Part shown: piece by piece, positions 25,566-34,523 of the stretch
Position numbering within the stretch: position 1 is the first letter of the stretch
Layout: each line of letters begins with the position of its first letter
NCBI GenBank assembly: GCA_015490875.1
Contig: WFWZ01000412.1
Coordinates: 1-60,941, forward strand
Reading direction: 5' to 3'
Origin: Planctomycetaceae bacterium
Lineage (GTDB): Bacteria; Planctomycetota; Planctomycetia; Pirellulales; Pirellulaceae
DNA: 60,941 nucleotides
Made by a program: the position numbers and the translations under genes
Notes under the pieces: model-generated
The model's database searches: none
What the model was told of the DNA's origin: nothing
Seen by the model: the letters and a program-made list of their open reading frames with translations, nothing else

Positions 25566-26822
25566 ATGTCTGAACGTGGTGCGATTCCCCAGGAAAAGCT
25601 GGTCCCTGGCGACAATCTTGCCTCGGTCCTGAGTGCCGCGCTGGAAGCCGGTGATGGGTTGCTGCGATTGACTCCGACTTGGGTTCCTCGCAGTTTTCTC
25701 CACCCCGGCCGCCGTTTGAAACTCCATCCTGACGATCTGTACGCCTATGGAGCCGACCGTGGGGGGATTGATGAGCGTTGGTTTGCGAGTACGACGGAAG
25801 CGGCGAACGAGGGGCGCGTGTGGCATGAAGGTTTGAGCTTTTGCAGTTTCGAAGGCCGCCAATTTACGCTGCGCGACGCCGTCGAAGAGATGGGCCCGAC
25901 GCTGATCGGTCAGGCGATGTGGGACCAGTACCAGCGTTGGCCGGTCTACTCGAAGTTCTTCGACAACATGGGCCCGATCCCGCATCACATGCATCAGTCG
26001 TTCGAAGACGCCGCACGAACTGGGCAGGAAGGGAAACCCGAGAGTTACTATTTTCCGCCGCAGTACAACAACGTCGACAACAACTTCGCCTACACGTTCA
26101 TGGGGCTTGAACCGGGAACGACGCGCGATCAAGTTCGTCGTTGCCTGGAAAACTGGAATCAGGGCGACAATGGCATCCTCGATCTCTCGCGCGCCTATCG
26201 TCTCAAGCGCGGCACCGGCTGGCTCATCCCGCCAGGCGTCCTCCACGCTCCAGGGTCGCTATGCACCTATGAACCTCAATGGGGAAGCGACGTCTTCGGG
26301 ATGTTCCAGTCGATCGTCGAAGGCCGGTACGTCCCCTGGTCGCTCTGCGTGAAAGACGTTCCTCCTGATAAACACCACGATCTCGACTACATCATTGATC
26401 AGCTCGACTGGGAACGGAACGTCGATACCCACTTCAAGGAACATCACTACTTGGAACCGATCGTCGCCGAGGAAGGAGACGGTTATATCGACCGGTGGAT
26501 CGTCTACGGTCATGTCGACGGGAAACAGCTTTTCTCAGCGAAGGAATTGACCGTCCAACCGGGGGCTCGTTGCACGATCAAGGATCCTGGAGCCAGCGGT
26601 TGGATTACGGTTCAGGGAAAGGGCACGATCGGTCGGTTGAACTTGCAGACACCAGCGCTGATCCGCTTCGGAGAGGAAACCGAAGACGAAGTCTTTATCA
26701 GTTATGAAGCGGCTCGGCGCGGCGTGGAAATCGTCAACACGGGGAGTGAACCGCTGGTGGGCCTGCGCTATTTCGGGCCGGATACGCATCCCTCGGTACC
26801 TCAAATCGGAGGAGACGCGTAA
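25566..26822 (+). CDS. Cupin/class I mannose-6-phosphate-isomerase-like protein
   Basis: 418 residues, ATG 25566 with GAGGTGACGG before it. The central part has a type I ManA-like metal motif: GPIPHHMHQSFE near residue 140, a Glu in KPESYYFPP, and a later His in GWLIPPGVLHAPG near 225. The C-terminal third is a second small cupin-like beta domain (GKQLFSAKELTVQPGARC, GWITVQGKGTIG). Family logic suggests a zinc- or manganese-dependent aldose/ketose isomerase. It is the first gene of a plus-strand run with two TIM-barrel isomerases and a dehydrogenase, so it probably acts in breakdown of an uncommon sugar. Exact substrate unknown. Confidence 0.75.
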   Translation: MSERGAIPQEKLVPGDNLASVLSAALEAGDGLLRLTPTWVPRSFLHPGRRLKLHPDDLYAYGADRGGIDERWFASTTEAANEGRVWHEGLSFCSFEGRQFTLRDAVEEMGPTLIGQAMWDQYQRWPVYSKFFDNMGPIPHHMHQSFEDAARTGQEGKPESYYFPPQYNNVDNNFAYTFMGLEPGTTRDQVRRCLENWNQGDNGILDLSRAYRLKRGTGWLIPPGVLHAPGSLCTYEPQWGSDVFGMFQSIVEGRYVPWSLCVKDVPPDKHHDLDYIIDQLDWERNVDTHFKEHHYLEPIVAEEGDGYIDRWIVYGHVDGKQLFSAKELTVQPGARCTIKDPGASGWITVQGKGTIGRLNLQTPALIRFGEETEDEVFISYEAARRGVEIVNTGSEPLVGLRYFGPDTHPSVPQIGGDA

Positions 26823-26988
26823 CGGCTCGTAGCTCGGGTTGGAGACTCCTACCGCGACCGCAGTGGCGGATCGGGGATGCGGGAGTCCGTGGTGTGGTTC
26901 GTGCGGAACGGCTCCGTGCAGCCGGGACCGGGATGGTCGGGACACCACGAGTCCAATGACTGGAGTTTTTACAAAAGGATCGCTTCTG

Positions 26989-27924
26989 ATGTCTGTTCGC
27001 ATTTCCATTGGTACCTGGGCGTTCCTGTTCAACCAGGAACGGAAGATCCCCTTTGACGAAGTGGTGAAGGGACTTCACGAATTGAAGTTCGACGGATTGG
27101 AGCTGGGAGGGTTCGACATCCACCCCAATCCCGATAATACGCCGACGGCCGAGGAGCGAGCCAAAGTCCGGCAAATGTGGGAATCTCGCGGCATGGGATG
27201 TAGCGGTTTGGCCGCCGATCTGTGGAGCGAAAAACTGATCACCGCTCCCGATACGGCCAGCTACATGAACACTTTCCAGAAGAATCTCACCTTTTGCACC
27301 GATCTCGGTATCGATGTGATCCGGGTCGACACGACCGAGGATCCTTGGGTGCTGGGAGACGTCCCCGGTGAGACACGTCCTGAAACCGTGACGACCCAGG
27401 TCGATTATGAAACGGCATTGCGCCGTGTCGCCGATACGTGGCGCCGATGCGCCAAGATGGCGGCCGATGTCGGTGTCCGCGTCGTCTGGGAGTTCGAGCC
27501 CGGGTTCGCGTTCAACAAACCAAGCGACATCTTCCGAGTCCTCGATGCCGTCAACCATGACAACTTCATGGTGATGTTTGACACGTGCCATGCCGACAAC
27601 GTTGCCGTCGAAGGAGCTCGGCAGCCGGGCGAAAAGGAAACGCTTCCAGGAGGCATCCGAGAACTGGCCGAGCGACTCAAGGGCAAAATCGGACGCATCC
27701 ATCTGATCGACTCGGATGGTACGCTCAACGAACACAAGACGAGTACCCATCCGCCATTCGGCGAAGGTCGGCTCAACTTTGACGAATTCATGCCCGCGCT
27801 AGTCGATGCCGGCTGTCCCGATGATTGGTGGACCATCGACCTCTGCTTCTGGCCCAATGCCTGGGAGGCGACGGCCAAGTGCAAGAAGGCCGTCGATGAA
27901 CTGGCGGCCAAGTATGCCCCCTAG
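26989..27924 (+). CDS. Sugar phosphate isomerase/epimerase (xylose-isomerase-like TIM barrel)
   Basis: 311 residues; ATG 26989 with AAAGGA upstream. The longer frame from 26839 adds a Cys/Arg-rich stretch without family character and is rejected. The AP_endonuc_2 fold is clear: RISIGTWAFLFNQ at strand 1, FDGLELGGFDIHPN at strand 2, VVWEFEPGF (metal Glu), FMVMFDTCHADNV (metal Asp/His) and IGRIHLIDSDG (metal His). The last metal ligand, usually Glu, appears as Asp in WWTIDLCFWP. It probably isomerises or epimerises a ketose or sugar acid within the cluster. Confidence 0.88.
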   Translation: MSVRISIGTWAFLFNQERKIPFDEVVKGLHELKFDGLELGGFDIHPNPDNTPTAEERAKVRQMWESRGMGCSGLAADLWSEKLITAPDTASYMNTFQKNLTFCTDLGIDVIRVDTTEDPWVLGDVPGETRPETVTTQVDYETALRRVADTWRRCAKMAADVGVRVVWEFEPGFAFNKPSDIFRVLDAVNHDNFMVMFDTCHADNVAVEGARQPGEKETLPGGIRELAERLKGKIGRIHLIDSDGTLNEHKTSTHPPFGEGRLNFDEFMPALVDAGCPDDWWTIDLCFWPNAWEATAKCKKAVDELAAKYAP

Positions 27925-27974
27925 CTGTGGCGGCGTCGCTGCTGGGCGAAAAACGGAAGGAATGAACGTGGAAC

Positions 27975-28005
27975 CTGGAACGCGGCCATGACAGCCGCGT
28001 TCCAG
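27975..28005 (+). promoter_or_regulatory. Perfect 12-bp hairpin between sugar genes
   Basis: CTGGAACGCGGC (27975-27986), loop CATGACA, GCCGCGTTCCAG (27994-28005). Only three T follow soon after, so it is a weak terminator at best. It lies in the 169-bp gap between the TIM-barrel gene and the dehydrogenase gene. Partial termination or protection of the upstream message 3' end are the likely roles. Confidence 0.5.
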
Positions 28006-28093
28006 CTTTGCGCGCCGTATGTGCGTTCGATAAGTCATCTTGTTGCTTTCACGAATCGAGCCACCAAGGAGAAGGAAGAAGGGACGGTGAACC

Positions 28094-29251
28094 ATGAGCA
28101 AGCCATTGCGGGTCGGGATGATCGGGTACGGTTTCATGGGGCGAGCCCACTCGAATGCCTACCATCAGGTGAATTACTTCTTCGATCGCGAGTATCGGCC
28201 AGTCCTGCAGGCATGTTGCGCTCGAAACGAAGAAAAAATCCGAGCCTTCGCCGAGAAGTGGGGTTACGCCTCGTATGAAACCGATTGGCGAAAGCTGATC
28301 GAACGAGACGACATCGACTTGATCGATATCGGCAGTCCCAACAACACGCACCACGATATCGTGTTGGCGGCCGCCGAAGCCGGCAAGATGATCCTCTGCG
28401 AAAAGCCGCTGGCGATGAACACCGCCGAAGCCGAGGCCATGGTGGCGGCCGTCGAAAAGGCGGGTGTTCCCAATATGGTCTGGTTCAACTACCGCCGCGT
28501 CCCCGCCATCTCGCTCGCACGGCAACTTATCGACGAAGGAAGGATCGGCCGTCCGTTCCACTATCGGGCGACCTATCTGCAAGACTGGACCATCGCCACC
28601 GATGTGCCTCAAGGAGGTGCCGCCCTCTGGAGGCTCGATGCGAAAGTCGCCGGCTCAGGGGTTACCGGCGATCTGCTCGCCCACTCGATCGACACCGCCG
28701 AATGGCTCAATGGCCCCATCCGCTCGGTCGTCGCCAAGACCGAAACCTTTGTCAAAGAGCGACTGCATCAGGAAACCGGCAAGGTCGAACCGGTCGAGAT
28801 CGACGACGCCTGCATGTTCTTGGCTGTCTTCGAAAACGGTTCAATGGGAACGTTCGAATCGACCCGTTATGCACGGGGCCGAAAGAACTACAACACTTTC
28901 GAACTCAACGGCGATCGCGGCAGCGTCTTCTTCGATCTGGAAGATCCCCAGTATCTCGATTACTTCCGCTACGCCGATCCGGAAACGGGAAAGAAAGTCG
29001 AAGATCACTTGACCGGCTGGAGTCGCATCCATGTGACGAATTTCGAACATCCGTACATGGACAAGTATTGGGTGCCCGGTTGCACGATCGGTTACGAACA
29101 TACGTTTATCAACGCCCTGGCCGACTTCCTGGAGAGCCTCGAAACGGGACAACCTGTCCAACCCGATTTCCGAAGCGGCTTGCGCACGCAGAAAGTCTGC
29201 GATGCCGTCCTGGAAAGCGCTCGAACCGGCCAATGGGTGGAAATCACTTGA
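28094..29251 (+). CDS. Gfo/Idh/MocA family NAD(P)-dependent oxidoreductase
   Basis: 385 residues, ATG 28094, purine-rich ribosome site. The N-terminal Rossmann domain has [17 protein letters not shown], followed by [20 protein letters not shown] and the catalytic-lysine motif [13 protein letters not shown]. The C-terminal alpha/beta domain carries [16 protein letters not shown], giving the D-x3-H catalytic pair common to inositol- and glucose-fructose-type members. It oxidises or reduces a sugar or polyol. Flanking isomerase/epimerase genes point to a ketose or inositol-like catabolic route. Confidence 0.93.
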   Translation: MSKPLRVGMIGYGFMGRAHSNAYHQVNYFFDREYRPVLQACCARNEEKIRAFAEKWGYASYETDWRKLIERDDIDLIDIGSPNNTHHDIVLAAAEAGKMILCEKPLAMNTAEAEAMVAAVEKAGVPNMVWFNYRRVPAISLARQLIDEGRIGRPFHYRATYLQDWTIATDVPQGGAALWRLDAKVAGSGVTGDLLAHSIDTAEWLNGPIRSVVAKTETFVKERLHQETGKVEPVEIDDACMFLAVFENGSMGTFESTRYARGRKNYNTFELNGDRGSVFFDLEDPQYLDYFRYADPETGKKVEDHLTGWSRIHVTNFEHPYMDKYWVPGCTIGYEHTFINALADFLESLETGQPVQPDFRSGLRTQKVCDAVLESARTGQWVEIT

Positions 29252-29323
29252 TCGGTGCCGACGAGCCGCCCTTGACGAACCGACAGGTGGACCGACGACT
29301 CTAATTCGTGAGGAATCCCCGCC

Positions 29324-30172
29324 ATGCAATACGGCATGAACCTCTTGTTGTGGACCAGCGACTTGAGCGATTCGATCGACTCGGTCCTCGAGCAACTCAA
29401 GGAGATGGGCTACGACGGTGTTGAGATTCCCCTATTCGACCTGGATGTCGAGAAATACGCTCGCTGGGCCCAGCGGCTCGATGAATTGGAACTCCGCCGC
29501 ACCGCGGTCACCGTGCGCACCGAAGCCGACAATCCGATCAGTTCCGATGCATCGGTTCGAGCAAAGGGGCTCGAGCAGAACCGCCGCACCCTCGACTGCT
29601 GCCAGGCTCTCGGCGTCGAAACGCTCGTCGGTCCCTTCCACTCGGCTCTGGGAGCCTTCACCGGCAAAGGACCCACTGAAGACGAATGGAAATGGGGCGT
29701 GGAAGGAATCCGGCAGATGGCCGAGTACGCCCAGCAATGCGGCGTGATGCTGGGCGTCGAGTGCCTCAACCGCTTCGAGTGCTACTTCCTCAACGCCCAG
29801 GCCGATCTGGTGAGGTTCGTCCGGGAAGTCGACCATCCGCATTGCCGCGCGATGTACGATACGTTCCACGCCAACATCGAAGAGAAGTCGGTCTCTCAAG
29901 CCGTGCAGACATGCGCCGAAGTCCTTTGCCATGTCCATATCTCGGAAAACGACCGCAGTACTCCGGGTTCTGGCGGCGTCCGATGGAGCGAGACGTTCGA
30001 TGCGCTGCACGCGGCCGGTTACGACGGATGGCTGGTCGTCGAAGCGTTCGGCTTGGCTCTGCCCGAGTTGGCGGCTGCGACCAAGATCTGGCGACGGATG
30101 TACGAAAGCGAAGAACAGTTGGCTCGCGACGCCCTCGCCTTCATGAAATCCCAAGTCGCTCAGCGATGGTAA
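29324..30172 (+). CDS. Sugar isomerase/epimerase, D-tagatose/psicose 3-epimerase-like
   Basis: 282 residues. The sequence shows the four metal ligands of the ketose 3-epimerase family: Glu in VMLGVECLNRFECYF, Asp in RAMYDTFHANIEEKS, His in LCHVHISENDRSTPGSG and Glu in GWLVVEAFG. The N-terminus MQYGMNLLLWTSDL and GYDGVEIPLFD are also typical. It would interconvert ketohexoses at C3 or a similar substrate using Mn or Mg. It is the last sugar gene of the run; its TAA stop overlaps the next ATG. Confidence 0.92.
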   Translation: MQYGMNLLLWTSDLSDSIDSVLEQLKEMGYDGVEIPLFDLDVEKYARWAQRLDELELRRTAVTVRTEADNPISSDASVRAKGLEQNRRTLDCCQALGVETLVGPFHSALGAFTGKGPTEDEWKWGVEGIRQMAEYAQQCGVMLGVECLNRFECYFLNAQADLVRFVREVDHPHCRAMYDTFHANIEEKSVSQAVQTCAEVLCHVHISENDRSTPGSGGVRWSETFDALHAAGYDGWLVVEAFGLALPELAAATKIWRRMYESEEQLARDALAFMKSQVAQRW

Positions 30173-30897
30173 CGGATTATTCCGGCGAATCGAAGCCTCC
30201 CATGGATCGCGGTGATGAGCGCGACGCTGGCGAGGAACCTCGCGAGTGGTCGCTCGACGAGCTCGGGCAGGCATACGCCGAGTTGTTGCAGCAAGGAGAG
30301 GACCCCTACGAGCCTCCCTCGGACCAACCGCCTCCCGAACCGGAAGAGGAACAGGAGCAGTCCTCCTGTCCCCTCTCGCCCCGCTCGATCCTCGAAGCCA
30401 TCCTCTTCGTCGGCCATCCCGAACATCGGCCGATCACCAGTCGCGAAGTGGCCGCATTGATGCGCGGTGTGCGACCGGCCGAAATCGATGACCTGGTCGA
30501 AGAGCTGCGCGAGGACTACGACCGCGAGCAGCGTCCCTACACGATCGTCTCGGTCGGCGACGGCTATCGTATGGAGCTCCGCGAGGAATGGACGCCGCTC
30601 TATCGAAAATTCCTCGGGCGTCAAAAGGAAGCTCGACTCTCCCAGGCCGCCGTCGACGTCCTGGCGATCGTTGCCTACAACCCGGGAATTGCCCGTCACG
30701 ACATCGACCGACTCCGCGAAAAACCGAGTGGCGCGATCCTCGGGCAACTCGTGCGCCGCCGGCTACTGCGCCTGGAACGAGACCCCCAGAAGCGGCGCGT
30801 CGTGCGCTACTACCCGACCGAACGGTTCCTCGAGTTGTTCCACCTGCGATCTCTCGATGATCTTCCTCAGGTTTCCGACGCCCCCGCCCCTCCCTGA
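30166..30897 (+). CDS. scpB: Segregation and condensation protein B
   Basis: 243 residues from ATG 30166, which overlaps the previous stop (ATGGTAA); ATG 30202 is an alternative and neither has a strong ribosome site. The first 75 residues are acidic and low in complexity (PPPEPEEEQEQ). After that comes the paired winged-helix ScpB core: SILEAILFVGHPEHRPITS, then RLSQAAVDVLAIVAYNPGI, GAILGQLVRRRLLRL and YYPTERFLELFHL. ScpB binds ScpA and SMC in bacterial condensin. scpA and smc are not in the window, and coupling to a sugar operon is unusual. Confidence 0.93.
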   Translation: MVTDYSGESKPPMDRGDERDAGEEPREWSLDELGQAYAELLQQGEDPYEPPSDQPPPEPEEEQEQSSCPLSPRSILEAILFVGHPEHRPITSREVAALMRGVRPAEIDDLVEELREDYDREQRPYTIVSVGDGYRMELREEWTPLYRKFLGRQKEARLSQAAVDVLAIVAYNPGIARHDIDRLREKPSGAILGQLVRRRLLRLERDPQKRRVVRYYPTERFLELFHLRSLDDLPQVSDAPAPP

Positions 30898-30922
30898 CGC
30901 GTTCGCCTTTTTCGATTAAACT
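30894..30922 (+). promoter_or_regulatory. Possible promoter of the 31037 beta-helix gene
   Basis: CTGACG (30894-30899), 17 bp, TAAACT (30917-30922). Each box matches consensus at four of six positions. The predicted start near 30929 leaves a leader of about 108 nt. The -35 lies across the scpB stop codon. Confidence 0.35.
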
Positions 30923-31036
30923 AAACCGAACTTACCCACTTTGTGCCCTCGAGGCGCACCTCCTGCGGCTCCGGGAATGGTCCCCCGACGAGCTGCCACC
31001 TTCCCCGCCTTGCTCCTGCTCGGAGGTCTCGACCAT

Positions 31037-32923
31037 ATGCCCTTTACTATGATTTCAGTTGAACGCTGGCAGCTCACGCTCCCGCGCTGCACCAAGTTGC
31101 CGACGTGGTCTCTACGACTGATGGTGCTGCTTCTTTACGGTATTGGCTTGGCGCCACTGGCTGCCGAGACCGTGACACTTCACGTGGCGCCGGGCGGGAC
31201 GGCTCAAGGGGATGGCTCCCAACAACGACCGTGGAGCGACCCGCAGCAAGCTCTTCACCACTGCACACTCCTTGCCCGACAATCACCCGACGCCGACATC
31301 GAGGTTCTCTTTGCACCGGGCGTTTACCGCATCACGCGCCCCCTGGAAATCACCCCGCGTCATGTGCCCGCGCGAGGCAGTCTGACGCTCCGCGCGAAGA
31401 AAAAAGGCACGGCGGTCCTCTCGGGCGGCACGGTGTTGACCCACTGGCAGATTACCGCCGATGGACGCTGGACAACGCAGCTTCCCCCGGACATCATGCG
31501 CGCCGGTCTGCCTCGCGAGTTCTTCGTCGATGGCGTGCGACGTCCTCGCGCCCGGCATCCCAACGAAGGCTATCTGCGGGTCGTCAAGGCGTTTCCGGAC
31601 AAGCGGTCGGGATTCACGTTCAAAGAAGGCGACTTGCCGAACAGTTATCGAGGAGGGGGAGAACTCGTCTTCCTCCACGACTGGTCGATCACCCGCGTTC
31701 CGGTCGCCGAAGTCGACCCAGCGAGCCGGCGTCTGCGCGTAGCTCAGCCGATCGGTCCGAACGCAAGACACTATCGAATCGACCACTTCGAACCCCATCC
31801 TCGCTACTACTTGGAAAACCATCTGCTTTTTCTCGACACGCCCGGCGAGTGGCTGGTTACCAGCGACGGACAGTTGACCTACTATCCGCTTCCCGGGGAG
31901 AAGCCGGGGAAGAGTGAAGTCGTCATTCCGCGTGCCCCGGCGCTGGTCGTCCTCCGCGGCGAAGAAGATCAGCCGGTGAGTCGCGTTTCAATCGTCGACA
32001 TGGAACTCCAGCACGCCGCGTGGCCGATCCCCGGTGGTCGGTATGCGGCGGGCCAGGCGACAAGTCATGAAACGACCGATCCGGGACGTCGGTTCGTTCC
32101 CGCAGCGGTCGTATTGGAGCGAGCCGAACGGTGTCGCATTGCCGGGTGCCACATCGCTCACTTGGGAACGTCGGGAGTCGAGTTGGGAAGTCGGACGCGG
32201 CAGTGCGTTTTGGAAGATTGTGTTCTCGAAGACATCTCCGGTAACGGCGTGAACCTCGGGGAAGATCGCACGCGGAAGGTCGGAGGTCGTCCGTGGTGGC
32301 AGTCGGCGCCGGAACAAGTTGCGTCTGGCCACGAAGTGCGCTTCAATCGCGTTGTCCGCTGCGGTCGTCAGTTCTTCGGCGCCGTGGCGATCTGGTGTGG
32401 CATCACCGAAAAGATGCACATCCATCACAACGAGATCGCCGATCATCCCTACACCGGCGTTTCGGTCGGGTGGATGTGGAACGCGACACCGACACCGGCT
32501 CGAGCCAACATCGTCGCAGACAACCACATCCACCACGTGATGCAAGTACTCAGCGACGGCGGCGGCATCTACACGTTGGGACACCAGCCCGGCACGCGAC
32601 TCGTGCGGAACGTGATCCACGACATTCCCATCAATGCCGGCCGCGCCGAATCGAACGGTATGTTCCTCGACGAGGGAAGCGACCAGATCGAGATCGCGGA
32701 GAACACGATTTACGGAACGGCTCGATCCCCACTGCGATTCCACCGAGCGAAAGCACTGCATGTGCACGAGAACATTCTGGTGGTGCCCAATGCTCAGGTG
32801 CCACCCTACCGGTACAATGCGACCGATCCGAAGACGATTCGGCGGGAGCGGGATCAGGTCCTCGTCGGCGACGCCTTCGAAGCTTCCCAGATCACCATGC
32901 CCCACACAGGCCCACGACGTTGA
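31037..32923 (+). CDS. Secreted right-handed parallel beta-helix protein
   Basis: 628 residues from ATG 31037 (GGAGG ten bases upstream). A signal peptide (LMVLLLYGIGLAPLAAE) leads into VTLHVAPGGTAQGDGSQQRP and LFAPGVYRITRPLEI, the DUF1565-type opening, and then AVLSGGTVLTHW. From about 340 on, coils of the type CRIAGCHIAHLGTSGVEL, CVLEDCVLEDISGNGVNL, HIHHNEIADHPYTGVSV and ADNHIHHVMQVLSDGGGIYT form a beta-helix. Such proteins are polysaccharide lyases, glycosidases or binders; this one resembles planctomycete right-handed beta-helix proteins found near sulfatases. No catalytic site can be assigned safely. Confidence 0.88.
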   Translation: MPFTMISVERWQLTLPRCTKLPTWSLRLMVLLLYGIGLAPLAAETVTLHVAPGGTAQGDGSQQRPWSDPQQALHHCTLLARQSPDADIEVLFAPGVYRITRPLEITPRHVPARGSLTLRAKKKGTAVLSGGTVLTHWQITADGRWTTQLPPDIMRAGLPREFFVDGVRRPRARHPNEGYLRVVKAFPDKRSGFTFKEGDLPNSYRGGGELVFLHDWSITRVPVAEVDPASRRLRVAQPIGPNARHYRIDHFEPHPRYYLENHLLFLDTPGEWLVTSDGQLTYYPLPGEKPGKSEVVIPRAPALVVLRGEEDQPVSRVSIVDMELQHAAWPIPGGRYAAGQATSHETTDPGRRFVPAAVVLERAERCRIAGCHIAHLGTSGVELGSRTRQCVLEDCVLEDISGNGVNLGEDRTRKVGGRPWWQSAPEQVASGHEVRFNRVVRCGRQFFGAVAIWCGITEKMHIHHNEIADHPYTGVSVGWMWNATPTPARANIVADNHIHHVMQVLSDGGGIYTLGHQPGTRLVRNVIHDIPINAGRAESNGMFLDEGSDQIEIAENTIYGTARSPLRFHRAKALHVHENILVVPNAQVPPYRYNATDPKTIRRERDQVLVGDAFEASQITMPHTGPRR

Positions 32924-32965
32924 GGGAGAATCTTACAGGTCGGGAGATCGTCGGTGGGAAGTCAC

Positions 32966-33022
32966 GTAAGACGTAGGTGAATAAGACAAATAGGACATAT
33001 AAGACGTAGAGGACGTATGAAG
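32966..33022. repeat. Short degenerate tandem repeat (TAAGAC...TAGG)
   Basis: Imperfect copies start at 32967 (TAAGACGTAGG), 32982 (TAAGACAAATAGG), 33000 (TAAGACGTAGAGG) and 33013 (ACGTATGAAGG). On the minus strand the block reads as pyrimidine-rich CCT..TACGTCTTA units. It is more AT-rich than its surroundings. It lies between convergent genes. No function is evident. Confidence 0.6.
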
Positions 33023-33128
33023 GATATGGCTGCATGGCACTTGCGTGACCGATAAGAGTCACCGGAGCGGCCGGGTTCCCGCCCGATGGCCGCCTTGAGG
33101 CTGACGCCACCGGGGCTCGGTCTGCGAG

Positions 33129-33764
33129 CTAAAACAACTCGGGGAAGACGTCTTCGGGAAGTCGTTGGCGCCGGATCAGCGTTCGTGTGCGGCTCACGAA
33201 GTCCGACTTGTAGTTGGCCACCTGCTGCTCGGTAAGCCCCAAAGTTTCGGCCACGCGTTTGTTGGGCCAGCCGCGTACAAAGAGGAGTTCGATGCACTTG
33301 AGTTTGTTCCAGTCTCCTCGCTTGAGCCACTTGTCGATCTGTTCGCTCAGCGCCAAACGCAACGTTTCTTCTTCCAATCCTCGCCGTTCGCCACTCCGCG
33401 CAATACTGCTGGCCCGCCTTCCCCAACCAGCCGGCTCCCACGAGCGCTCCGAAGATCCCCATCCCGTCATGGGGAGCGTCGGTCGGCGCCCTTCGCGGCG
33501 CAGATGATCGGTGACCTTGTAGCCGCAGATCGAAAAGAGATAGTTTTCCAGAGGACGCGTTCCGTCGTAGTTGGGAAGACTGTTGAGCAGCCCCAGGAAG
33601 GTTTCCTGGACGATATCCTCGGCAGCCGCCCCTCGGCCGACGCGCGCTTCGGCATAGGCCAGCAGCCGTCCCTCATAGATGTCGATGAGTTCCTGCCAGG
33701 CCGACTCGTCTCCCTTTCGCACTCGCTCGACAAGCAGCCGATCGATTTCCCCACTGCCGTTCAT
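33129..33764 (-). CDS. ECF sigma factor
   Basis: 211 residues from ATG 33764, which overlaps the upstream stop as ATGA and has GGGGAGG five bases upstream. Sigma2 is at about 8-80 (SAWQELIDIYEGRLLAYAEA, AAEDIVQETFLGLLNSLPNY, LENYLFSICGYKVTDHLRRE). A 40-residue Arg/Gly/Ser-rich linker is followed by sigma4 (LKCIELLFVRGWPNKRVAETL, GLTEQQVANYKSDFVSR). It ends the operon coiled-coil/FHA/kinase/membrane protein/sigma and has no classical zinc anti-sigma partner. Planctomycete ECF groups linked to Ser/Thr kinases are known, so control by phosphorylation is the natural hypothesis. Confidence 0.93.
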   Translation of the reverse strand: MNGSGEIDRLLVERVRKGDESAWQELIDIYEGRLLAYAEARVGRGAAAEDIVQETFLGLLNSLPNYDGTRPLENYLFSICGYKVTDHLRREGRRPTLPMTGWGSSERSWEPAGWGRRASSIARSGERRGLEEETLRLALSEQIDKWLKRGDWNKLKCIELLFVRGWPNKRVAETLGLTEQQVANYKSDFVSRTRTLIRRQRLPEDVFPELF

Positions 33765-34507
33765 CGCACCTCCCCGGTCATCCCGACGGGACGTTCCGCG
33801 GGTGTCCACGGCCGGCTGTCGGCGCCTCGGTGACGCCGGCCCAACCACCATGCCGCCAGCCCCATAACGGCGAAGAGACCGGCGCTGAGCACCGATGTCG
33901 CCGCGACGCGATCGGCTTGTTCCGTGCGGCGGCGTACTTGTTCGAGCTTGGCTGTGAACTGAGGCGAAACGTGAATCAAGCCGTGCGCTTGGTACACCTT
34001 TCCGAATGTGGGTGACACGATTTCGTCCACGAAGATGTTCTTTTCGAGCTGCGCTTTGGCGTCGGCCGGTGTCACGAACGCCGCCGCCTCACGCTGCCCG
34101 ATACTACGAACCGCGTATTGCCGCAGAGCCAGACAGGCATGCTCGTGGAGCGAAGTCACCGCCTTTTCCTTCGTCGAAGCCATGTCGCCGCTGACCGGTA
34201 GGAACTCATCTCCTCCTTCGCGGAAAGGCGTGTGGCCGACCCAACTCGGTCGCTCCTTCTCGTTGAGAATCGTGGCGTCCTGCTCGAGTTTCCGAGTCCC
34301 CGACGGGATGGATGGCTTGCTAGAGGAACTTGCGCCTTGCTTGTCGGTGGCGGATCGCTGCGGGGCGTCCGCCTTCTCAGCACCAGCGGCGGTGGGCGAA
34401 CCGAGCTGCCAGGCGCTCACCGCCAGTGCCGCCATGACCATCGCCAATGCGCAGAAGTAGCATGGTGGACGGCGACCAACATCTTGGCTCTTGACGATCC
34501 TGCTCAT
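33761..34507 (-). CDS. Bitopic membrane protein of the kinase-ECF operon
   Basis: 248 residues from ATG 34507 with GGAGAG upstream. There is an N-terminal signal or anchor (CYFCALAMVMAALAVSAWQLG) and a C-terminal membrane span (ATSVLSAGLFAVMGLAAWWLG), with about 160 residues outside, including SLHEHACLALRQYAV and IFVDEIVSPTFGKVYQAHGL. No known domain. It sits exactly where an anti-sigma factor would be, between kinase and ECF gene, but lacks a zinc-binding HxxxCxxC motif and has almost no cytoplasmic domain, only about 25 residues at the C-terminus. A sensor or adaptor for the kinase/sigma pair is inferred. Confidence 0.75.
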   Translation of the reverse strand: MSRIVKSQDVGRRPPCYFCALAMVMAALAVSAWQLGSPTAAGAEKADAPQRSATDKQGASSSSKPSIPSGTRKLEQDATILNEKERPSWVGHTPFREGGDEFLPVSGDMASTKEKAVTSLHEHACLALRQYAVRSIGQREAAAFVTPADAKAQLEKNIFVDEIVSPTFGKVYQAHGLIHVSPQFTAKLEQVRRRTEQADRVAATSVLSAGLFAVMGLAAWWLGRRHRGADSRPWTPAERPVGMTGEVR

Positions 34508-34523
34508 CTTGCGACTCTCCCTC

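Noticed and set aside
32892..33110. ORF with repeating YVLYVLYVLFVLF on the minus strand
   Set aside because: It is only the translation of the TAAGAC/TAGG repeat; no start signal and no gene context.
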